A stretch of 64,000 nucleotides of DNA from Coleophoma eucalyptorum (lineage: Eukaryota > Ascomycota > Leotiomycetes > Helotiales > Dermateaceae). Position numbers and translations under genes: made by a program. Position 1 is the first letter of the stretch. The number at the start of each line of letters is the position of its first letter. The notes beneath the pieces are model-generated. The model saw only the letters and a list, made by a program, of their open reading frames with translations, had not been told where the DNA came from and made no database searches. Positions 23,361 through 34,778 of the stretch are shown here, one piece after another. The stretch is taken from NCBI GenBank assembly GCA_026120035.1, contig JALRME010000001.1, positions 3,237,909 through 3,301,908 on the forward strand, read 5' to 3'.

Positions 23361-25234
23361 ATGGCCTCGTACCAACCTCTTTTTTCATCGGAGAAAGACT
23401 CTGACGATGTCTTCAAGCATTTTTCAACTGTTGACCAGCTGAAACGCCAACTCGCACCCTGGCGACAGAGACCACTGAAGTTCCCTTCATTTTGGACAAG
23501 ACAATTCCGCTTTTTTGTCTGTACCCTCGCTATCTTCCTCCTGTGGGTTTTCATCATCCCCCTTGATCTCTCAACAGAGTCACATGGCATTCAACATATT
23601 TTTGGAGAGGAATCCGCCACCGCGAGGACAGTTCGCCTCGATCGCCGACGGCAGGTCAAAGAAGCTTTCGTCCATGCCTGGGATGGGTACAAGAAGCATG
23701 CTTGGCTTCACGATGAGGTCATGCCTCTCACGGGTGGGTCACGAGACCCATTTGTCGGCTGGGCCGCAACTTTGGTAGATGGATTGGATGCCTTGTACAT
23801 TCTCGGATTGGAAGATGAATTCAAATTATCTCTAGAGGCATTGGAGTTAATTGATTTTGAGACTCCTAAGTCTGACAGAGTACCTGTGTTCGAGACTACC
23901 ATCAGATATTTGGGTGGTCTTTTAGGAGCTTACGATGTTTCCAATGGATCGCATCCTATTCTGCTCGAGAAAGCGACGCAGTTAGGAGACTTCCTGTTCA
24001 GGGCTTTCGATACTCCAACCGGAATTCCAGTGCCGTACTATTCATGGAACGACACGGCGGCTAACAAATGGAATGGTGAAAATGGTGTTCTAATTGCACA
24101 AATTGGTATTTTTATTTAATGGATCTTAACTTCTCGATTGATTGCTAATTTTCAAAGGATCATTATCTCTGGAATTTACTCGTCTCTCGCAACTTACGGG
24201 AAACCGTAAATACTATGACGGTATCTCCAAAGTCATGAGCTATTTGGAGCACGCGCAGAACAGTACTCGCATTCCAGGACTTTGGCCGGCACAAGTGAGC
24301 ACTCAGAATCCGCCAAACTTCGATGGCACGGCCTTCACGTTAGGTGCATGGGCCGATTCTCTGTATGAGTATTTACCCAAGGTAGGTTTTTATGGATCCT
24401 TAATTTTCGGTGCAGTGACTAAGGAATTCGCAGCAACACTTACTTCTTGGCGGCATTAGTGATCAGTATTTACGCATGTATCGATATGCACTCGAGAGTG
24501 CTCAAAAGTATCATTTCTTCCGTCCCAATATCCCCCAGAATCCAGATATCCTGTTTGCAGGATCATCTAGTGGAGCTGGTGATGTACCGAGGCTGAAGAG
24601 CGAGGTGCAACATCTCGGATGCTTCGTTGGGGGCATGGTGGCATTGGGGTCACGGATCAATAACTCGCCATCGGAACTCAACATGGCTGCAAAACTGACT
24701 GAAAGTTGTGTGTGGGCTTATAAAAACACGCCGACGGGAATCATGCCTGAAATATTCTACGTCGATCCTTGTCCTGAGAAGGGACCTTGTGTGTGGAAAG
24801 GGGACAAGTTGAAGACCTCTTGGGGCCCGAACGGCATGACGAGAATCTTCGATGCAACATACTCGCTTCGACCAGAAGCGATTGAGAGTGTGTTTATCAT
24901 GTACCGACTTACGGGAGATACAATATGGCAGGAGAAAGGATGGGAGATGTTCCAGGCTGTAGTGAAATATACGAAGACGGAAATCGCGAATGCAAAGTTG
25001 CTCAATGTCATGGATCCGAAATCTACGACGGTCGACTCCATGGAGAGCTTTTGGTTGGCTGAAACGCTCAAGTATTTCTACCTGCTGTTCAGCGAGCCAG
25101 ACCTAGTCAGTTTGGATGAATTCGTCTTGTGAGTTGTCCCTTTCTGAACGTTAACATTTTGATTTACTAACACCGTGAGTAGAAACACTGAGGCACATCC
25201 TTTCCGGCAAAGGAACCGTTTATTCTTACCATAG
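23361..25234 (+). CDS. GH47 mannosyl-oligosaccharide alpha-1,2-mannosidase, type II membrane
   Basis: Four exons (23361-24105, 24158-24381, 24434-25128, 25183-25234) give 571 aa. The Met at 23361 (MASYQPLFSSEKDSDD) is preferred over an upstream in-frame Met because it gives the usual cytosolic tail before one transmembrane anchor (FRFFVCTLAIFLLWVFIIPL, residues ~50-69). The catalytic domain has AWDGYKKHAWLHDEVMPLTG, WAATLVDGLDALYILGL and RYLGGLLGAYDVSNG. After intron 1 comes GSLSLEFTRLSQLTGN, and the last exon supplies the calcium-binding NTEAHPF. These define family 47, inverting Ca2+-dependent enzymes that trim Man9-8 N-glycans in the ER or Golgi. The tiny last exon is easily missed. The architecture argues for glycan processing rather than secretion. 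Confidence 0.93.
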
Positions 25235-25904
25235 CATATTGTACTATGATCAATATGAACATAATTATTCCAATTACAAAAATTTCAATATATACTCAAT
25301 GCCAAGTTTTTCCGTGTGCATAGCAACATTGCCTTTGAACCATATACCAGGTTCTTTTTACTAGGTTTATCCTCTAAAACCTTCAATTATAGCAACCGTG
25401 ACAATGGTAGATGTTCCAATGCGGCGAAAATGAAGGAAGAAAGCAGTGAAAAGGAAGCAGTGAAAAAGCCACCGAAATTGCGGCAAATCAAATGATCCCT
25501 TCAAATGGTCTTATGTTTCCCTCATAACGTATGCCATGATCAAAGTTGACCATTGAGTTCGTGTTGCTTATTCTGGTTACACACCCTGGATATTCATACA
25601 AACAAGGATTACGCCTTTGGGAATGATGAGGCTACATATTAGTGACGGAGGCCAACCACTTTGCAAACACTCCAACAAATTGAATGGCGGGAGAGAAGGC
25701 GGTGGCCAATGGCCACTCCAGTCGCCAAAACGCGCTAATCCTGACATGCAACCACTTAACGCGTCGACGCGTCGGTTCCCCTATTTTTCATTTTCGCGTT
25801 TCTCGCTACAACGTCGTTTATGATTAGCATTTGCGCCCTCACCATCCCTTCTGCGGTAGAAACACAGACTCTCTCCTTCAAGCTCCCAGACACATCGGCT
25901 CAAT
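25235..25904. other. intergenic region holding the MCM4 promoter
   Basis: Only the GH47 3' end and the MCM4 upstream region are seen. Cell-cycle-type elements cluster at 25722-25798; the rest shows nothing notable. Confidence 0.6.
25722..25798 (+). promoter_or_regulatory. MCB/SCB-like cell-cycle element cluster upstream of MCM4
   Basis: Two ACGCGT boxes (25759-25764 and 25767-25772) stand 8 bp apart. They are flanked by an E2F-like GCCAAAACGCGC upstream and a CGCGAAA (minus strand, 25792-25798) downstream. ACGCGT and CRCGAAA are the sites of the yeast MBF and SBF factors, which drive G1/S genes including MCM genes. The cluster ends about 105 bases before the ATG, so G1/S-periodic expression is a reasonable inference. 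Confidence 0.7.
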
Positions 25905-28900
25905 ATGTCTTCCCCTTCTCCTCGGAAACAGCGCAGCACGCAGTCAACCCCAAGACGAACAACTAGATCATCACACGCTCCTAGCAGCCCACCTGACCCC
26001 TCCAGCCAGCTTCAAGGAGAAGCTTCTCAACGTGATGGCAACAATGCTACTCCTCACGGCAACCGCGCCCCTCCTTCATCCTCGCCCATGTTCTTTCAAT
26101 CCTCACCGGCCGATACTGGTGCCAACAGAGCACTTAGAGATGTCAGCTCGCCCTTGATGCAGATGACAAACACACAAACCACGCAGCAAAATGGAGACTC
26201 GCAATCACAAGGCGATCGGACACCTCGAGCAAGTGGCCAATTAATAGGCAGTGAGTATTTTCCAACCTAGTATCAACTCTGTCCAAGTGCTAACCTGTCA
26301 GGCTCTTCTCCTATTCGATATGCGTCGAGTTCGGTCGCTGGGGATACCCCCAGAAACTACCCACAGAGTGATTTACGCAGCGAAAGCAGCGGACTGTTTG
26401 TACGACCTGCACGGGATCAGAACTTCGGTCGACGAAATGACATCAGCTCAGATGGCCTTGGATTGGGTGCCCCGAGAAGACGCATTTTTATGGATGAAAC
26501 AGGCAGAATGCTTCGCAGCGATAATCTGGCTGAGAACTCGGAAGCTCCTACATTCTCCAACCTGGATCCTACCACCTCTGATGCTCAAGCGATGGGTGGA
26601 AATAGCTCGATTCATATCTGGGGCACGAATATTTCCATGACTGATTCTTTGAACCTGTTCAAAGACTTTTTGAAAAACTATACCAAGAAATACCGCATGT
26701 GGGCTGACGGAATGTCCGAGGCAGAAGCTCGAGAGGAGGAAGACTCTGAGACCAAGGACTATGTCGTAATGATGCACAACATGTTGACCCTTGGAATCAC
26801 AAGCTTAAACTTAGACTTCCGAAACCTCAAGGCATACCCACCCACTCGAAAGTTTTGGCAACAAGCCCAAGACTATCCTCACGAAATGATTGCGATTATG
26901 GATCAAAGTCTCAAAGATTGCATGTATGAGTTGGCCGAGGAAGAGATGGCCAAGCAACGAGCTTCGCAAACGTCTGCTGGCCAGAGTTCACATCGCAGCC
27001 GTGTTATGAGTTCTGAGCCACCAGTACCAAGTTCGGAATTGAGCGAGCCACAATCGCAACAGTCAGCACAGCCAGAGCAGCAGTTTGATCTGGTGGAGGA
27101 GGTCACACGAAGAATCTATAATGTTCGACCCTTTGGTCTGGATGCTACTGTTAATATGCGGGATCTGAATCCCTCTGGTAAGCGGGATGAATCTTTCAAG
27201 TAAAAACCATGCTAACAATTTTCAGATGTCGACAAGATTATTGCAGTTAAAGGTCTCGTTATCCGAACAAGTCCAATCTTGCCAGACATGGATGCAGCTT
27301 TCTTCAAGTGCCAAGTTTGCAATCATACAGTTCTCATCAGTCTTGATCGGGGCCGAATCTCAGAACCAACAGAATGTCCAAGAGCCGTCTGCAAGTCACC
27401 AAACTCGATGCAAATTGTTCACAACCGATCAAACTTCAGGGACAAGCAGATCATCAAGCTACAGGAAACCCCTGATTCGGTTCCTGCTGGACAAACACCA
27501 CATTCTGTTTCACTGTGCGCCCATGACTCTCTTGTCGATATGTGCAAAGCTGGTGATCGAGTAGAGATTACTGGAGTCTTCCGAGCTATGCCAATTCGTG
27601 TCAACCCTCGTCAACGAACCCTCAAGAGCATTATGAAGACGTATATTGATGTTTTACACATTCAGAAGGTTGATAAGAAACGTATGGGAATCGATGTGAG
27701 CACTGTGGAAGAAGAAATTGCTGAAGACGCCACGACCAATATTGAACAAACCAGAAAGGTATCTGCAGAAGAAGAAGAGAAGATTAAGGCTACAGCAGCC
27801 CGACCTGATATTTACGAACTTCTATCACGCTCGCTCGCCCCTAGTATCTTCGAAATGGATGATGTCAAGAAGGGTATCCTTTTGCAGTTGTTTGGTGGCA
27901 CGAACAAGTCCTTTGAGAAGGGAGGTAGCCCTAAGTACCGTGGAGATATCAATATCCTGCTTTGTGGTGATCCTTCAACCTCAAAGTCCCAGATTCTGAA
28001 GTACGTCCACAGAATTGCACCTCGAGGTGTATACACAAGCGGAAAGGGTTCATCAGCTGTTGGTTTAACGGCATATGTCACTCGCGATCCGGAGTCACGT
28101 CAACTAGTTCTCGAATCCGGTGCCTTGGTCCTCTCTGATGGAGGTGTCTGCTGTATTGACGAGTTCGATAAGATGTCAGATGCTACTAGGTCTGTTCTGC
28201 ACGAAGTCATGGAACAACAGACAGTTTCCATCGCCAAGGCAGGCATTATCACAACATTAAACGCAAGAACCAGTATTCTTGCGTCTGCCAATCCTATTGG
28301 CAGTAAATACAACCCTAACTTACCCGTGCCACAAAATATCGATCTCCCACCAACCCTTTTGTCAAGATTTGATCTAGTCTATCTTGTACTGGACCGCATT
28401 GACGAGACAAACGATAGGCGATTGGCCAGACATTTACTCAGTATGTATATTGATGACAAGCCACAGAGTGCCACTGGCGGAGAAGTTTTGGTAAGTTCAA
28501 GTTCAGTCTGCACATGCTGGCAACCGCTAATAAATGACAGCCTATTGAGTTCTTGACCTCATACATCTCGTATGCGCGCGCTACTTGTCAGCCAAGAATC
28601 AGTGCCGAAGCATCAAAGGAACTTGTCAATGCGTATGTCGAGATGCGAAAACTCGGAGAAGATGTAAGAGCCGCCGAACGTCGAATCACAGCGACAACTA
28701 GACAGCTCGAGTCCATGATCCGACTTTCTGAAGCACATGCCAAGATGCGACTTTCAGACACAGTCACCGCAGCCGATGTCATCGAGGCCGTTCGGTTGAT
28801 CAAATCGGCCTTGAAGCAAGCAGCGACTGATGCACGAACAGGTCTGATTGATATGAGTCTGCTTACAGAGGGCACGAGTGCAAGTGAGAGACGTCGTCTT

Positions 28901-29128
28901 CAGGATCTGAAGAGCGCAACCTTGACCTTGCTTGATGAAATGACGCGACAGGGACAAGCAGCTCGATACAGCGAAGTCATCCGACGCTTGGGAGAGCAGA
29001 GCAGTATTCAAGTTGACGGCCCCGAGTTTGCAGAAGCGGTTCGAGTGTTGGAGCAAGAAGGCAGCATCATGGTTGTTGGTGAGGGAGCACGAAGAAGCAT
29101 CCGCAGGGTTACGGGCAGTGGTGCTTGA
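25905..29128 (+). CDS. MCM4: DNA replication licensing factor MCM4
   Basis: Four exons (25905-26250, 26302-27177, 27226-28490, 28541-29128) give 1024 aa, somewhat longer than the yeast protein. A Ser/Pro/Gln-rich N-terminal tail ([20 protein letters not shown]) with many SP/TP sites is the expected substrate of CDK and DDK. The zinc motif reads CQVC...CPRAVC. The AAA+ core carries Walker [10 protein letters not shown], Walker [10 protein letters not shown] and the arginine finger SRFDL. The C-terminal winged-helix region ends the protein. MCM4 vs. other paralogs is decided by the [16 protein letters not shown] segment and the [11 protein letters not shown]-terminal phrase. It acts in the nuclear MCM2-7 helicase loaded at origins in G1. 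Promoter elements match G1/S control. Confidence 0.96.
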
Positions 29129-29921
29129 TGAAAGGGCGTGTGTATTTGGGTGGGATGGAGGCGTAAGGCGATAGTAGGCGATGGTAGGCGTTAATAGTGG
29201 ACTACTCCAGTTGTGCTCGGTGGACGATGGATAATGAATTGTGGATTTCTTTGGTGTTTTTCTCCGGGTCTGTTTGCCTCTCGCTGTATGGCACGGCTAG
29301 GTAGACTATTACATGATGCTATATCAAGGACATGAAAACTCCTGCAGACCTTACATAATATGAGGGCTGGTTCTAGTACGTGCGGCAGTTCATCTGAGGT
29401 GGCCAGCAAAAACGGGCAGGTTGGCACGAGGTCGGTCTTCCAGCTTTAATTGGTCAATGCATCCAGAGTGAAAGGCCGGCCGAATTGAGTCTCCGCATTT
29501 TCTTTTTGCTTGCAGCACCAGCCCCGCCGCGCCAATAATCCTGGCAGCTCTGGTTGTTTTGCTGGATAAGTGGATGGGCAACTTCCAGCTTCACCTCGAT
29601 ATCTTCACTCGTTCTTGCGTGTTTCGTCTGTTCTAGTAAGTGTTTCTTCTCCCTCCTCTTCGCTCTACACTCAATTCTTCCCACTGGTCACCACACCTTA
29701 CCGAGACACTTATCGGAGGAGCATAAATCTTCGCTATCCACCAGGAACAACAAGTGCATAATAAACAAAAGACGAACATACCATAACCCACACAGCAAAA
29801 CAGCATCGTTTATGGACTCCTCATGCTAATTGTTCAAGATATCGCAGATCAGAAGCGTCCCCTTGTCCGTCGTTTCCGCTTCGAATCCTACAGTCAGCGC
29901 GCACGTCCAGGTCAGATCATC
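29129..29921. other. MCM4 3' region and VTC4 leader, with a possible 5' UTR intron
   Basis: No gene is called. A strong donor GTAAGT at 29635-29640 and an acceptor CCAG at 29907-29910, just before the VTC4 ATG at 29922, suggest a leader intron of about 276 nt. If so, the in-frame Met at 29823 lies inside the intron and is not used. RNA reads would decide. Confidence 0.4.
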
Positions 29922-32424
29922 ATGAAGTTCGGCGAGCAGCTGCGTACCAGCACCATCAAGGAGTACCAATGGTACTATATCGCCTACGATGAACTCAAGA
30001 ACCAATTGAAGCCAGTGTACGACGATCCATCTTCCAGCTCGGCTGGGCGGAAGGGCAAGGGCAAGAAGAAGGAATGGACTGAGGAGGATGAGGGGGCCTT
30101 TATCAATCGCATGGAACAGGAGCTGGACAAGGTGCATACGAAGCAGAAGGTGAAGGCGATTGAGATCGGAAGACGGATCGCCAGCTCGGAGAAGGAAGTC
30201 AATGATGTTGTGGCTCGTCTGGACCAAAGAGGACCCGGTGAGACGGATGGACCGACCGAAGAGGAATTCATGATGTTGGAGGAAGACCTGAGTGATATCA
30301 TTGCGGATGTCCACGATCTGGCCAAGTTTGTGCAGCTTAACTACACGGGATTCCAGAAGATTATCAAGAAGCATGATGTAGGGAATCTACCCTAATCGCA
30401 TTGCTTCGAGACGCTAACAAAGGACAGAAACAAACTGGTTGGCACCTTAAGCCCGTCTTTGCGACAAGACTAAAGGCCAAGCCATTCTTCAAGGATAACT
30501 ACGATGCAGATATCGTCAGGCTCTCTAAGCTCTATGATCTTGTCCGAACGAGGGGAAATCCAGTCAAAGGTGACAGTGCAGCTGGTGGAAGCCAGTCTGC
30601 TTTCATCCGCAATACTACGAAGTACTGGGTTCATCCTGATAATATCACCGAGCTCAAACTCATCATTCTAAAGGTAAGGTATACGTGATTTGGGAATTGT
30701 TTGACATTTTTTGCTAATATTTCCCCAGCATCTTCCAGTACTTGTCTTCAATGCCAGTAAAGAATTCGAGGCCAAGGACTCGGCGATTACCTCCATCTAT
30801 TACGACAACCCGGAGACTTGGGAACTCTACGAAGGACGATTGAAGAAGACTGAAGGTGCTGAAGCAATTCGATTGAGATGGTATGGAGGTATGGACACGG
30901 AACAGATCTTTGTTGAGAGGAAAACCCACCGTGAAGACTGGACTGGAGAGAAGTCTGTCAAGGCTAGATTTGGTATCAAGGAAAAGAACGTGAACGCTTT
31001 CATGAAGGGTGAATTGCTGCCTGCAGCTGTCTTTGAGAAAGCCCGAAAGGACGGGAAAAAGCCAGAGAAAGCCATTGCCGAGGACGAGCGACTTGCCAAA
31101 GAGGTCCAGTACTCAGTCTTGAAGAAGGGATACAAGCCTGTATGCCGATCTTTCTATAACCGGACTGCATTCCAACTTCCAGCTGATGCTCGAGTTCGTA
31201 TCTCTCTTGACACTGAGCTGACAATGGTTCGCGAGGACAACCTGGACGGGAAGACAAGATCTGGTGATAATTGGCGACGTATGGATATTGGTATTGATTA
31301 CCCATTCTCGCAATTACCAGCAGAGGATATCGAGCGCTTCCCATATGCAGTCTTGGAAGTCAAGCTCCAAACCCAGGTTGGACAAGAGCCTCCAGAGTGG
31401 ATCCGAGAATTGATTGCCAGTCATCTTGTCGAGGCTGTCCCGAAGTTCTCCAAGTTCATTCACGGAACAGCAACTCTTTTCCCCGATCGTATCAAGCTCC
31501 TTCCCTTTTGGATGCCTCAGATGGGTGTGGATATCCGTAAACCAGTTACCCAACATTTCGGAATTCAACGACCAGGCCAAACTGCACAGAGTCTGTCAAC
31601 CAGCGATGATGATGACGATGATTCAGGGGATGAGGAGTATGAGTCTCAGAACACTACTCTCCAAGCTGGATCTGATGAGAATGGAAATCGCGAGCAGAGG
31701 AATCGAGAAGATTTCCCAGGTGGAAACAGCTTGGATGTTGAGGAGCAACTTGCCGCTTTACCACTGAACGAAGATTATCCTCTCTATGAGTCTGATGACG
31801 AGGATGAGGAAGAAAATGCCCTCGAGGAAGCAAGACGGTTTGGTGGTTGGCCATACTATACCAAAGTATTGAAAAAGCATGCGAAGCTTGTAGGGCAGCA
31901 CGCCTTGACAGCATTGCGCGCAATTAACCCAACTCCGAAGCCAACGCCAATCCCAAGGAATGGCGCTGTTCAACCCTTTGGGAATGGTCATATTGAGAGT
32001 AAACGATTCAAGGCTCCGAAGGGCAAAAAGATTCACGTGCCGGTGCGTGTTGAGCCTAAGGTCTACTTTGCTGCAGAGAGAACATTCTTGTCATGGGTAA
32101 GTCCTCTTCCCCGTTTTTAAATACCTCGCTAACATACTCCAGCTCGAATTCTCAATCTACATCGGTACCATCGCTGCCACTCTCTTAAACTTTGGAGCCA
32201 AGCCAACAAAAGCTTCCTTCATCGCCGCAGGAGCTTTCTCCATTGTTGCTATTCTTAGCTTGCTATACAGTGTTGGTATTTATTTATACAGAAGCAACTC
32301 CATCCGTGCCAGGAAAGCCATCAAGTACCATGACAAATATGGCCCTTCAGTTCTCTGTGCAGCATTGTTCGTTGCTGTTATTCTTAACGGTGTTTTTGAG
32401 TTGAAGGAAAGGGACTATTTCTAG
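29922..32424 (+). CDS. VTC4: vacuolar transporter chaperone VTC4, polyphosphate polymerase
   Basis: Four exons (29922-30377, 30428-30673, 30729-32096, 32143-32424) give 783 aa. The protein begins with an SPX domain ([20 protein letters not shown]), which senses inositol pyrophosphates. A tunnel-shaped catalytic domain follows, with [56 protein letters not shown] and, near residue 450, [10 protein letters not shown], which carries the catalytic Lys. The presence of these basic residues points to the catalytic VTC4 rather than the accessory VTC2/3. An acidic linker ([13 protein letters not shown] and more) leads to a three-helix DUF202 membrane anchor encoded mostly by the last exon. The complex makes polyphosphate from ATP and feeds it into the vacuole. 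I use MKFGEQL as start because homologous SPX domains begin there. Confidence 0.94.
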
Positions 32425-32626
32425 ATTTCGAGCACGGAGCGGTTTCCTTGGTGAATTGGATTATTCCTAAACTGTAGGGGAGGTTTTCTTTGTTATTTAA
32501 TTGCATCGAGCACGGAGTGGATAAAACGGATTGGATTGGTTACCAGGCTGTATCAACTTTAAATGTACTTATAAACAAAGATTGATTATAGAAATAGAGT
32601 GGATATATCTACAATTGGTTATGTCT

Positions 32627-33907
32627 TTATAAAGTAGTATCATCAAATCCATAAACCTCCCTCAGCACCGTCATACAATCCTTCACAAACTCCTTTGCCT
32701 TCTCTAACTCCCCGTCCCAATGGCCGAATGGATGGCCCACGCCCTCATAGACCTTCACCGCACTCTTAACCCCATCCCTCTCCAACTTGTCATGATACTT
32801 AAGTCCCTCGCTTGTTAACGTATCCACACCCGCAACATGGATACTCGCCCTGGCAACCCCTCCATGATCCTTCTCTATCATGGGCGACGCCAATACCTGC
32901 TCTGCTGCTGCACTGCGCACTGCAACCTCGGTCCCGAGCCAGAGATTATGGAACCATCGCAACCGGTTTAAGGGCAAACACGGTGCATGCTCGTTGAGCG
33001 TGTATGATTCGTAAGGGCACTCTGGTCCAGCAGGACCACTTATAGGCACGTATCGCGCATCCACGGCAGGCACAATGAGAAGCTGCAGTACGAGTTCTGG
33101 GAACGCTTTCACCGCCAACGTCTTCACTTCTTTTGCTTTTTCTTCCAGCGCAAGCTGTTTCGCGCGTTCATCCCGCGCCAGAATCGCCAACACGGCGGCG
33201 ATATTCCCTCCAGCGCTCAACCCTCCAATACTCACCCGGTTCACATCTAGTCCCCAACGCTCCTCGCCGTGCGCGATGATATACTGCAGCGCCTCCCAGG
33301 AATCCAGCACGGGGGTCGGGTGGGGATATTCGGGCGCCAGCCGGTAGGCGATATTAAAGACAAGACAGCCTATGCTCGCGCACATCTGTCGGCACCATGG
33401 CTCGTCGGACGCTAGGTTGCCGATCACCCAGCCGCCGCCGTGGTAGTTGACATGTCCCGGGAGCAAGCTTTTGGCCCCAGATTGCTCCTTCGCGCCTTGG
33501 CGACCGATTTGAGCCGCGGTCGGCTCGTAGATCTGGATTTCTATCTCCCCGGCTGGTGTGCTCACGGGGATTTTGATTATGGTGACGCTTTGCACTTCTG
33601 GACAAGGCCCGCCGGCGATGGCAAATGTGTACTTGGAGCGGTCGGAGTTGTACTCGTCGTATGTTACTTGGTCGGCGCGGATACGGGGTGCTTTATGGGT
33701 TTTAGTTTGCTGAAGCTTTTGAGGTCTTGGGGTTCAAGGAATGCAGCATTGGGGTAAATGAGGGGGGAGGGGGGTGGCAGGATAGATACCTTGGTATTTG
33801 GTGTAGATTTCTGCAAATTGAGGATCTATACGTGGGAGTACGGATGGGTGGAGGGGATTTGGGAGATCGGCCGTTGGGGCTTGTACTTTGGGTTGAGCCT
33901 GAGCCAT
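32627..33907 (-). CDS. alpha/beta hydrolase, HSL/arylacetamide deacetylase type
   Basis: Two exons (33907-33790, 33690-32627) give 393 aa. Exon 1 encodes LPRIDPQFAEIYTKYQ, and the join continues APRIRADQVTYDEYNSDRSK, the usual N-terminal cap of this fungal subgroup. The intron carries a long C/T tract. The core has the oxyanion motif HGGGW, the nucleophile elbow GLSAGGN, and a C-terminal GVGHPFGHW carrying the catalytic His; the acid is probably the Asp of HVAGVDTLTSEG. These place it in the hormone-sensitive lipase-like (alpha/beta hydrolase 3) family of carboxylesterases. No signal peptide is seen, so it is likely cytosolic. Substrate unknown: short-chain esters, acetylated metabolites or xenobiotics are all possible. 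It is tail-to-tail with VTC4, about 200 bases apart, with no implied link. Confidence 0.87.
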
Positions 33908-34778
33908 GATATGATGGTGGTGGTTTTGATATGGAACTGGCTTGGCAAGAATATGAGATCAAAAGAGGAGGAATTAGAATTATTACAAGATTATTTGATC
34001 AAGTTCATAGAGCTACTATGTATACCTTCCCTTTGTTGACTTTCGTATACATAGAATACACTTCGCAAACTCAATTATGAGGTTATTTCCTCTCCGTTCC
34101 GTCTCTGGCCGTTTTTCCAGAGCGGAAACACAAGGAGATAGATAGCAGTAGCGTGGCAATGCCCGGTACGCATCAAAGGTGGGATGGATGGGATATTCTG
34201 TGGGGTAGGCAGAATGGTTACATGGCGAGCGTGGATGGTGTATAAGAAGATAGTTTGTCTTGATCCTGATGGACGAAAAGAATGGTTTGAAATGCGAGGC
34301 TTCCTGGTACCTTTCTACAGCAAATAGGAATCCATCCTTCAATGCTTGAGGACGAAGGCAAAGAGAGAAAGCAGGTGCAGAGATGTCGTGGATATCGCTC
34401 GCTAAGCTGTGTCTCGGCTTTTCCGATGCAACGTCTCTCCCAACCAGCTTTCCTTTCCCGATGCCATCCTCTCCGACACTCATTTGTCAATGCTTCGACG
34501 GTCAAGTCGCCCGCGATAAGATAAGGATAATGATAATACAGGTTATCGTTCTGCAGACCAAGACGATCTCCAATCATGTTGCGTATTATAGTAAAGCTGC
34601 ATGCATATCGAACGGCCCATGTTAAATACGACGGCCAGGATGGGAGACAAGACAAGCATTTATAAAATCCCTTCCCGTCCTTGGCTTCCTTGGTTTGAAT
34701 AAACACTTCTCTAATCGCCAAGGACTTGTGGTTCTAATTGACAACGATTGAGTTGGTTCTCTGCAGACGGGTTACGAG
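33908..34778. other. intergenic region with a GATA cluster
   Basis: This is the shared upstream region of the esterase (minus) and the ACS transporter (plus). Two overlapping minus-strand frames of 155 and 167 codons in different phases have no motif and are not called. The notable content is a cluster of GATA sites at 34515-34547. Confidence 0.55.
34515..34547 (+). promoter_or_regulatory. cluster of five GATA motifs upstream of the ACS transporter
   Basis: GATA occurs at 34515, 34520, 34526 and 34532 on the plus strand and at 34544-34547 on the minus strand, four of them nearly back to back. AreA/NIT2-type nitrogen regulators bind HGATAR, and several of these match. The cluster lies 230-265 bases before the ATG of a transporter related to DAL5, so nitrogen-repressible control is a plausible inference. 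Confidence 0.6.

Noticed and set aside
34016..34721. Two overlapping minus-strand frames of 155 and 167 codons
   Set aside because: They are in different phases, have no motif and overlap the GATA-bearing promoter. No plausible exon join was found.
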